Origin: Pseudomonas alloputida
Lineage (GTDB): Bacteria > Pseudomonadota > Gammaproteobacteria > Pseudomonadales > Pseudomonadaceae
DNA: 64,000 nt
NCBI RefSeq assembly: GCF_021283545.2
Contig: NZ_CP128540.1
Span: 2,329,501-2,393,500 of the forward strand
Direction of reading: 5' to 3'
Of this stretch, positions 58,076-64,000 are shown in pieces (positions within the stretch are counted from its first letter, which is position 1; each line of letters opens with the position of its first letter). The position numbers were made by a program, and so were the translations under genes. Under the pieces are notes generated by a model that saw only the letters and a program-made list of their open reading frames with translations, did not search any database and was not told the origin of the DNA.

Positions 58076-58421
58076 AGGGCAGTCGCGATCGTCAGCTATC
58101 GACCCATTATAGCGGACGCTCACAGCCAGCTATTATGGGCTGATCTCGGTCGATAGAACATCTAGCCATTAAGATGTTGGTTTATGTCAAGCCGAGCTTT
58201 AGATTGTTAAGTCTAAGTTGGATTAAAATTAAGGAAAAGCGTTGGCAGTGCTGAAGACTTTCTCTGTGGAATGCAGTATATTCAAGCAGGGCGCGTTGCA
58301 ATTGTTATCTTGCATGGCGCAAACTCGATTCTGATTAGCGAGGTTAATCTAGCCAAAGTCATTGTTAGTTGGGAGGATTTTGTTATTTTGGCCACCCTTC
58401 TGGATTGAGTTGTAGCTAAAT
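58076..58421. other. AT-rich stretch downstream of the nuclease candidate
   Basis: No gene is supported. A motif CAGCTATCGACCCATTATAG at 58093 is the inverse of a similar one at 59509 (see findings). The remainder is AT-rich without visible structure. Confidence 0.45.
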
Positions 58422-59288
58422 CTAACCTGCCTCGTTGAGTCTATATTCGATAGCTCTGTACAAGGGGACTGAGCCAATGCCCAAGCAAAGTTTGCATGTG
58501 GAGTTTTGCGAAGAACATAAATTGCAGTCTATCGTTTCGAAGTCTTCGATATTCACGCTCGCAGCTAAAGACGCTTTTACTCGCCCAACGCCATGACATA
58601 TGCTACAGAACTCCCCAGCTAGAACACAGCATCCATTACAAATCGGGCAGACTACATTATCCCCACCCTTGAGCAACTGCTTTGGATTGGAGGCCTTCAA
58701 TACAGCCCGCTGAAGTTTTTCAGCGTCAGAAATCCTCCTGTCGAGATATTTTTTTATATGCTTTATAAAATACTCAGGATCTTTTTTCCACTCATCCGGC
58801 GCGATTCGGATTACTTGTATACCTTCACTGGATGCTATGTTCATATCTCTTTTGTAAGCTAGCTTCACTCCGCTTTCTATGAAGTGAGAAGGATACCCGT
58901 CGTACTCTATGCCGACTGCAGCAATTCTCAATTTGTCCTCGCCGACTGACCGGAATAGCTCTAACAATAAATCTATTGACCAAGCACGTGTTTTGGGCTT
59001 TTCATTCTGTACTTTAAATTGCGGACTGATCTTGACCGTATGTCCAAGTCCTCTTTTCCCTGAAAGTATTACTTTTCTAGGTGAATCTTGATGTTCAATT
59101 ATCTCGATTGGTGAGAATTGCTTTATTATCTGTGCAATTACAGCAATTTCCGCTTGGGATGTTTCGCTTTCGCCCTGCAAGCTTATGAGGGCAACTGATG
59201 GTTCATCACCAATCATAAGCTTAATTTTTTCATACAGTGCGCGCTGATTTTTGCTAAATCTATTTTTTATATATTCAAATTTACTCAT
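58422..59288 (-). CDS. Putative Vsr-like nuclease with DnaJ-type zinc fingers
   Basis: 288 residues, AT-rich. Middle region: IAAVGIEYDGYPSHF...KRDMNIASSEGIQVIRIAPDEW, which follows the E-x-DG-x-x-H ... D-x-x ... L/S-x-x-G-x-x-V-x-R-I pattern of Vsr/DUF559-like PD-(D/E)XK nucleases. The C-terminal 80 residues carry CxxCxGxx repeats: CPICNGCC, CSICHGVG, CNLCSSQ and CKLCLGIG, as in the DnaJ zinc centre. The N-terminal 100 residues are unassigned. The combination suggests a DNA- or protein-guided nuclease in a defence island; activity is inferred only. Confidence 0.6.
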   Translation of the reverse strand: MSKFEYIKNRFSKNQRALYEKIKLMIGDEPSVALISLQGESETSQAEIAVIAQIIKQFSPIEIIEHQDSPRKVILSGKRGLGHTVKISPQFKVQNEKPKTRAWSIDLLLELFRSVGEDKLRIAAVGIEYDGYPSHFIESGVKLAYKRDMNIASSEGIQVIRIAPDEWKKDPEYFIKHIKKYLDRRISDAEKLQRAVLKASNPKQLLKGGDNVVCPICNGCCVLAGEFCSICHGVGRVKASLAASVNIEDFETIDCNLCSSQNSTCKLCLGIGSVPLYRAIEYRLNEAG

Positions 59289-59633
59289 GGCGATAAAATT
59301 AATCTTCGCAAATTAGTATTTATGATTGCATCCAAACTTTTGCTGATTCTTTTGTGTAAGCGTTCGCGCTTAGAAAACACACCCCAAATAACTAGCACAT
59401 ATAGATTATTATTGCAATTTGAAAATTATCTCTCAAGGGAGCAGTCGGCCGCCCCTGATTCTGCAGGTCCTCAGTGGCAGCTACTGGCCGTAAGCTGCTT
59501 GTGGTAAAGGACCGCTATGGGTCGTTAGCAGTCGTTGAGAGATCGTCAATCAGTCCGCTGCCAGCTGTTCGCACCCTACACTTGTTGTTTTACTGCTCTG
59601 GACTGGATAGTGCACAAGCGGACTTTAATTGGG
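59289..59633. other. Promoter region of the nuclease candidate and adjacent sequence
   Basis: 345 bp, AT-rich near 59300-59430 where the nuclease promoter must lie. It contains the motif copy ACCGCTATGGGTCGTTAGCA at 59511. No gene is supported. Confidence 0.45.
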
Positions 59634-59834
59634 ATGGTTGAGGCTGGCGAGCCTCTCATTCAGAAAGCTATCGACGCCTTGCGTGAGTATCATCAGGCGC
59701 AAGATAGAGGCGCACCGGCCGATGAAGTTGAGCGTCTGCAGCTGCGTGCCGAGTCGCTTTTCCAGGCTGTGGCCGGCTACCAGCTTCGGGTGATAGCCAA
59801 AGCTCTTGGAACCGAATTGCCGAAGCTGCATTAA
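59634..59834 (+). CDS. Hypothetical 66-residue island protein
   Basis: MVEAGEPLIQKAIDALREYH then QAQDRGAPADEVERLQLRAE and SLFQAVAGYQLRVIAKALGT. All-helical, soluble. A shortened paralog lies at 57953-58075. No recognised domain; small proteins of this kind are common cargo of Pseudomonas prophages. The ribosome site (TTGGG) is weak. Confidence 0.6.
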   Translation: MVEAGEPLIQKAIDALREYHQAQDRGAPADEVERLQLRAESLFQAVAGYQLRVIAKALGTELPKLH

Positions 59835-60010
59835 GTGACCCACGAGGATGGGGGCTCCTTGAGGGATGGGGAGTACGCTGATTCTGTCGCTTTTGGGCTG
59901 CGCGGGGAGGCGCAGCTCAGTGCTCAACCAAGCAGTAGGCAGGCTATTCGGCAGGGCGCCAGTGGGGGGCGTTTATAACGGTGAAAGCTACAATACTTGG
60001 TGAAAAATCA

Positions 60011-60082
60011 GTTCCGCAACTGTCTAGAGGTCCCTTGATTTCAAGGGACTGCAGACCTACTAGAAATGATTCGTTGCGGAAC
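60011..60082. repeat. Integrase arm-type sites, right
   Basis: GTTCCGCAAC at 60011-60020 and its inverse GTTGCGGAAC at 60073-60082 match the two copies inside the left end (47476, 47497). In an excised circle these would flank the 92-bp core, giving a complete attP. Confidence 0.65.
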
Positions 60083-60123
60083 CAAAGTAGCTCTAACATA
60101 TTGAAAATAAATAAAAAATCCTT

Positions 60124-60215
60124 CGGATTGCAAATCCGTCTACGCCGGTTCGATTCCGACCTCGGCCTCCACCATTCGAAAGCCCCGCAGATTAACGTCT
60201 GCGGGGTTTTTCTTT
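60124..60215 (+). repeat. attR: 92-bp direct repeat, right copy
   Basis: Identical to 47364-47455, including the tRNA-Cys 3' half, CCA and terminator hairpin. The preceding bases are not tRNA, so this is a partial tRNA only. Confidence 0.95.
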
Positions 60216-60236
60216 ATGGGTCGAAAAAAGGCAAGA

Positions 60237-60268
60237 GTTCCGAAACTTTCGGGGTGGAGTTCTGAAAC
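60237..60268 (+). repeat. Diverged arm-type sites beyond attR
   Basis: GTTCCGAAAC (60237-60246) and GTTCTGAAAC (60259-60268), 22 bp apart, mirror the pair GTTCCGCAAC at the same distance inside attL. They belong to an older element at the same tRNA. Confidence 0.55.
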
Positions 60269-60271
60269 TTC

Positions 60272-60387
60272 AGCCTTTCGAGGGCTTTGCGATCTCCCTC
60301 TTTCGAGTGGCCCGGCAGTACGCTTGCCTCGCTAAGGTCGTAGATCTCTTATGCGGCCTTCGGTTGGATATCGCGGAGCTGGATGAA
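60272..60387 (-). pseudogene. Second integrase C-terminal relic
   Basis: Minus-strand reading FIQLRDIQPKAA-stop-EIYDLSEASVLPGHSKEGDR aligns with FQFRDIRPKAASEIEDIGHA of the left integrase remnant and its SRLLGHSKEE. An in-frame TAA lies at 60349-60351. It is the same position relative to att as the left remnant, so it derives from a related element inserted earlier. Confidence 0.75.
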
Positions 60388-60693
60388 GCACAGCGAAAGG
60401 TGCTGGCTGGTGTGTCGCGTAACCTTATCGAGCAGCAGGCTTAGGTTGTTGCTCACTCCGTTCGTTTCCAGGACGATCCTCAGTCGCTGCCGGTCTTACC
60501 CCGAGGTTTCGATCAGTGATTGGGTGGTTGCTGAGCGTGGTGAGGCGGCAGAAGCCCTGTCGTTCTCCTACGTCAGCGGCCCTTACCAGTCCCGGCGCCT
60601 GGCCAACATTGAGTTGCGCCGCCGGCTCGGTGGAATACTGCCCGCAACGAGACCGATTGTCTTAGAACTTGAAGCCATCATGAGAAAACGAGT
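60388..60693. other. Degenerate stretch between att and the LuxR gene
   Basis: Contains an open frame on the plus strand reading ISDWVVAERGEAAEALSFSY then VSGPYQSRRLANIELRRRLG, possibly the end of a decayed mobile-element gene. No start or family can be assigned. Confidence 0.35.
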
Positions 60694-61491
60694 TCAGTTC
60701 TGTGCGTTCAAAAATAATGAGAACAGCTCGGACTGAGATTTAATGCCGAGTTTGCTGTACATGTGCTTGCGATGGACCTTCACAGTCTCTGCGGAAATCG
60801 CCAGCTTGCGCGCGATCTCCTTGTTCGAGCAGCCGCTAAGCATAAGCCGGCCAACTTCCAGTTCACGGGCGGAAAGCGGCGTATCCAACTGCTGGTCAGT
60901 AGAGTCCAGCCAGCTCTGCCAGCTGGGTGCCGGCGACGTGTTCTGCTCCAGCGCTTCCCGCTCGAATGCCATGCGCTGACGCATCAGGGCGGCAACCCAG
61001 GACTGGATGAGAGTGAGTAGGGCGGTCTGCTCTGCATTGAAGAGACACTCACTTCCCAGCGAGAGGCTGAGGGTGCGCTCCGTGTCGAGCTGGACGTTGA
61101 TATGTGCTTCGTCGGCAACGACATTGAGGCGGAAGTAGCGTTGGTAATAGTCGGTTTGCTCGAAGCACTCCGGCGCCACGTCGGCTAGCCAAAACAAACC
61201 GCTCTGCGGTGCTTCCCGGTTGGCGAGATAAAAAGGGTCGAGCAAATACAGGCCTTTGAGGTAGTCCTGAAAGAGCGGATCTGGCCCGCCATCCTTGCCT
61301 GGGCATTCAGCGAGCACCTGCGGGCGACCACTGCTGAATATCAGCACGACCCAACTGTCCACCGGAATGTATCTATCCAGTTGACGCACCAAGGCCAGCC
61401 AGAAATTAGGGCGGTCAAGTGCCTCGATTAGTCTGCCGATGGCCTGGTGCCAAGCCATGTCCTGCAGTGTAATGCTCCCGTTTCTACCCAT
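60694..61491 (-). CDS. LuxR-type transcriptional regulator
   Basis: 265 residues. C-terminal LuxR helix-turn-helix: LSARELEVGRLMLSGCSNKE followed by IARKLAISAETVKVHRKHMY and SKLGIKSQ. The N-terminal 190 residues do not contain an obvious autoinducer-binding signature. Divergent from the nitrilase gene, with two perfect dyads in between, so it probably controls that operon. Confidence 0.9.
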   Translation of the reverse strand: MGRNGSITLQDMAWHQAIGRLIEALDRPNFWLALVRQLDRYIPVDSWVVLIFSSGRPQVLAECPGKDGGPDPLFQDYLKGLYLLDPFYLANREAPQSGLFWLADVAPECFEQTDYYQRYFRLNVVADEAHINVQLDTERTLSLSLGSECLFNAEQTALLTLIQSWVAALMRQRMAFEREALEQNTSPAPSWQSWLDSTDQQLDTPLSARELEVGRLMLSGCSNKEIARKLAISAETVKVHRKHMYSKLGIKSQSELFSLFLNAQN

Positions 61492-61493
61492 AC

Positions 61494-61521
61494 GGGGTTA
61501 CCCCATCGAAGTAATTACTTT
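61494..61521. promoter_or_regulatory. Two perfect dyads in the LuxR-nitrilase intergenic region
   Basis: GGGGTTACCCC (61494-61504) and GAAGTAATTACTTC (61508-61521) are perfect inverted repeats right upstream of the LuxR gene and about 90 bp before the nitrilase. Likely operators for the LuxR-type protein. Confidence 0.55.
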
Positions 61522-61611
61522 CCGTTTTACGGCTCTCCATACTTCGTTTCAGCCCTGGCGGGTGCTGTTCAGTTTGGCGATTGAGCCAACATACACGTGA
61601 AAGGATCACCG

Positions 61612-62427
61612 ATGAAGATTGAACTTGTACAACTCTCCGGTCGCGATGGCGATACCGCTTATAACCTGGAACGTACATTGCAGGCCATCGCTACCTGCGC
61701 CGTGGATACCGATCTGCTGATTTTCCCAGAGACCCAGCTGATGGGATTTGCCAGCGCCCAACAGCTCGCCGAAATCGCCGAGCCCGTTAACGGGCCGAGT
61801 GTGCAGGCCGTGCAACGCGCCGTACACGAACGAAACGTCTCAGCGGTGATTGGTCTGGCTGAGAACGACTCCGGCACCGTTTACAACACCTCCTTGCTGG
61901 TCACCCCGCAAGGGATCGCATTGAGTTATCGTAAGACTCACCTTTGGCCGTCGGAGCGCGGATTGTTCCAACAAGGAGACCGCTATGTCACCGCACTGTG
62001 GAAGGGCATCCGTGTCGGTATCCTGATTTGCTACGACATTGAGTTTCCGGAAAGTGCTCGGGCGCTCGGCCAACTCGGCGCCGAGCTCATATTGGTCACT
62101 AACGGTAACATGGATCCTTACGGCCCTGTCCACCGCACTGCAATAATGGCTCGCGCTCAGGAAAACCAGGCATTCGCGGTGATGGTCAATCGGGTGGGCG
62201 ACGGCGACGAAGGGCTCGTTTTTGCCGGCGGCAGCGCCGCTGTCGATCCCTTCGGGCGCACGCTATTCGAAGCGGGCCGCGCAGAGTGTCGGCAGGTGGT
62301 GGAATTAGATCTCGACCTGCTGCGCACCGCCCGCCACGAATATGACTACCTCGGTGACCGCCGCCTGTTCCTGACCGGCGATCAGAGTGAGCACGATGAT
62401 GGTCGACGTGAGCTCCTGATCCCCTGA
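61612..62427 (+). CDS. Nitrilase-superfamily amidohydrolase
   Basis: 271 residues with the catalytic triad: Glu40 (LLIFPETQLMGF), Lys108 (SYRKTHLW) and Cys140 (GILICYDIEFPES). It hydrolyses a C-N bond in an amide or carbamoyl compound. The ATG at 61612 has AAAGGATC ahead. Grouped with a polyamine-type binding protein and a DmpA peptidase, so an amine or peptide amide is a reasonable substrate class. Confidence 0.9.
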   Translation: MKIELVQLSGRDGDTAYNLERTLQAIATCAVDTDLLIFPETQLMGFASAQQLAEIAEPVNGPSVQAVQRAVHERNVSAVIGLAENDSGTVYNTSLLVTPQGIALSYRKTHLWPSERGLFQQGDRYVTALWKGIRVGILICYDIEFPESARALGQLGAELILVTNGNMDPYGPVHRTAIMARAQENQAFAVMVNRVGDGDEGLVFAGGSAAVDPFGRTLFEAGRAECRQVVELDLDLLRTARHEYDYLGDRRLFLTGDQSEHDDGRRELLIP

Positions 62428-62567
62428 ATCAGTTGTGGGGCGCAACAGCAACACAACGATTGTTCCGTCTTAACGGCTGTTTCGACCCTGCCACAACAGT
62501 AATTCACAAACTAGTAGGAGCAGTGCTCGTGTCTCTGGACTCAGCGCTAACGCTCCGGAGCATCCCC

Positions 62568-63677
62568 ATGAAACGGATTCGTTACATGCAATTCGCGCTG
62601 GTCTCTCTGTTCAGTTTTGGCGTGGTTTGCGCCGAGGCCGGTGACGCTCAAAAGCCAAGTGTCCATATCTACAACTGGTATGACTACATTGCCCCGAACA
62701 CCGTGAAAGACTTCCAGAAAGAAGCAGGCGTCAGCGTGGTGTACGACGTGTTCGACAACAGTGAGGTCATGCAAAGCAAACTGATGGCTGGCCGCAGTGG
62801 TTATGACGTTGTGGTTGCCAGTGCCGACCTGCTACCGAACCTGATCAAAGCCGGTGTGCTGAAACGACTGGATCGCTCCAAGTTACCCAACTGGTCCCAT
62901 CTCGATCCCGACGTCCTCGCCAAGTTGCAGAGCAATGATCCCGGAAACAGCTACGCGGCCCCTTATTTGTGGGGGACCACTGGCATCGGCTATGACGCGG
63001 ACAAGGTTAAGTCATTACTCGGCCCCGATGCGCCAGTCAATTCCTGGGACTTGATTTTCAAGGAAGAAAATCTAGCCAAACTCCGTCAATGCGGTGTGGC
63101 CATGCTGGACGCGCCTGGCGAGGTTATTCCCATCGCACTGCACTACCTTGGACTGCCATACAACAGCCATAACCCGGACGATTACAAAAAAGCTCAGGAA
63201 CTGCTGCTGAAGCTACGCCCCCATATTGCCTACTTCGATTCTTCCAGGTTCATCTCTGATCTCGCCAATGGCAACGTCTGCGTCGTGCTGGGCTGGGCGG
63301 GCGGTGTCTCCGACGCGCAGAAAGCCTCCGAGCTGGCTGGCAACCATCGAAACCTTGTCTACAGCATTCCACGCGAAGGTGCCCCGGTGTGGGTGGAAAG
63401 TATGGTGCAGCTCAACGATGCGCCGAACCCGGAGCAAGGGTTGGCCTTCATCAACTACATGTTGCGCCCCGAAGTCATTGCTGAGTCATCCAACTACCTG
63501 AGCTATCCGAACGCGAACAAGGATGCCACTGCGCTTGTAGAGAAGAAGATCCGCGACAATCCTGGGGTATATCCGTCCAAGGATGTGCTGTCCACGCTTT
63601 TCCCCCTGGAGCCACTGCCGCTGAAGCTGGAGCGCATTCGGACCCGTGCGTGGAACACGGTCAAGACCGGCAATTAA
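62568..63677 (+). CDS. PotF/SpuD-type polyamine-binding periplasmic protein
   Basis: 369 residues. Signal peptide MKRIRYMQFALVSLFSFGVV then CAEA. Mature start KPSVHIYNWYDYIAPNTVKD matches the PotF/SpuD family, as do GRSGYDVVVASADLL, PYLWGTTGIGYD and SYPNANKDA. It should bind putrescine, spermidine or a related amine for ABC import. No permease or ATPase gene is seen within the window. The upstream 45 codons are excluded because the signal peptide starts at this ATG. Confidence 0.92.
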   Translation: MKRIRYMQFALVSLFSFGVVCAEAGDAQKPSVHIYNWYDYIAPNTVKDFQKEAGVSVVYDVFDNSEVMQSKLMAGRSGYDVVVASADLLPNLIKAGVLKRLDRSKLPNWSHLDPDVLAKLQSNDPGNSYAAPYLWGTTGIGYDADKVKSLLGPDAPVNSWDLIFKEENLAKLRQCGVAMLDAPGEVIPIALHYLGLPYNSHNPDDYKKAQELLLKLRPHIAYFDSSRFISDLANGNVCVVLGWAGGVSDAQKASELAGNHRNLVYSIPREGAPVWVESMVQLNDAPNPEQGLAFINYMLRPEVIAESSNYLSYPNANKDATALVEKKIRDNPGVYPSKDVLSTLFPLEPLPLKLERIRTRAWNTVKTGN

Positions 63678-63750
63678 TTGGCAGACCCGGTTCTGCTGAT
63701 GATTGACCAAACCCCAGTCATGAAACAAACCAAAACAAGAGCGAGAGATC

Positions 63751-64000
63751 ATGAAAGACACGATGAAGCCACGTGCCCGCGACCTGAATATTCAGTTCGG
63801 CCAACTGCAACCCGGTCCCCTCAATGCCATCACCGATGTGCCGGGCGTTCGGGTCGGTCACAGCAATGTGCGAGGACGCACCGCCAACGGCCGCGACATC
63901 CTGACTGGGGTAACAATCATCGAGCCGCGTGTCGGTTCCACCAGCCAGCAACCGTGCTTTGCCGGCGTCCATGTGTTGAATGGCAACGGCGACGCAACCG
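63751..64000 (+). CDS. DmpA/P1-family aminopeptidase, 3' end outside window
   Basis: The visible 83 residues read MKDTMKPRARDLNIQFGQLQ, then PGPLNAITDVPGVRVGHSNV and GVTIIEPRVGST. PGPLNAITDVPGVRVGH is the N-terminal signature of DmpA/beta-peptidyl aminopeptidases (Ntn-hydrolases that self-process). GCGAGAG precedes the ATG. Confidence 0.9.
   Translation, partial: MKDTMKPRARDLNIQFGQLQPGPLNAITDVPGVRVGHSNVRGRTANGRDILTGVTIIEPRVGSTSQQPCFAGVHVLNGNGDAT

Noticed and set aside
47456..60215. CRISPR array in the defence island
   Set aside because: No series of regularly spaced short repeats is present; repeats seen are att, arm sites and a two-copy T-arm-like element.

Overview
The window is a high-GC Pseudomonas chromosome segment of the P. 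putida type. The main evidence is a complete nicotinate-degradation (nic) cluster in the P. putida order, pcaIJ preceded by a PcaR-like operator, P. putida-type REP elements, and family-typical Pseudomonas proteins throughout.

Layout. Positions 1-3.7 kb are insertion-sequence-scarred: the right end of an IS66 element, a KGG-repeat stress protein, a small zinc-ribbon protein, an OBAP-type (DUF1264) lipoprotein lying between two imperfect direct repeats, and a decayed IS66 transposase tail. An MFS transporter with a TetR regulator follows (3.7-5.7 kb). The 5.8-16 kb stretch is devoted to ion and osmolyte traffic: ClC chloride channel, NhaA antiporter, BCCT (BetT-like) transporter, a TAXI-type TRAP transporter operon with DUF1850 protein, and TrkH potassium uptake protein.

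Positions 16.2-33.7 kb hold aromatic catabolism. pcaIJ (3-oxoadipate CoA-transferase) and a chemoreceptor are followed by nicS, nicBA, nicR, nicX and nicCDEFTP. Together the nic genes import nicotinate (NicP porin, NicT permease), hydroxylate it (NicAB), convert 6-hydroxynicotinate to 2,5-dihydroxypyridine (NicC), open the ring (NicX), deformylate (NicD), deaminate (NicF) and isomerise maleate to fumarate (NicE). Positions 33.8-47.2 kb are ordinary core genes: LysR/TauE-type permease, a MASE1-GGDEF cyclase, an SLC13 transporter, small envelope proteins, a methyltransferase, an SDR, a phosphotransferase-fold protein, an SCP2 protein, a histidine phosphatase and SohB.

A tRNA-Cys gene at 47338-47411 is the attachment site of a 12.8-kb genomic island ending at 60215, bounded by an exact 92-bp direct repeat containing the tRNA 3' half and its terminator. 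Short integrase-arm-like repeats persist inside both ends, but the integrase is reduced to a C-terminal stump joined to a lysis-gene remnant (endolysin tail, Rz, Rz1). The cargo is markedly AT-rich and defence-like: a D12 adenine methylase, an AbiTii protein, a DUF262/DUF1524 (GmrSD-like) protein, an HTH protein, a stand-alone reverse transcriptase of the defence-associated (DRT/UG) type with a structured leader, a complete IS66 copy with perfect 8-bp target duplication, and an unusual Vsr-like nuclease candidate fused to DnaJ-type zinc fingers. A second decayed integrase tail beyond the right repeat shows that this tRNA has been used before.

The right edge (60.7-64 kb) carries a LuxR-type regulator, a nitrilase-family amidase, a polyamine-type periplasmic binding protein and the start of a DmpA-type aminopeptidase: a probable amine or peptide utilisation locus.
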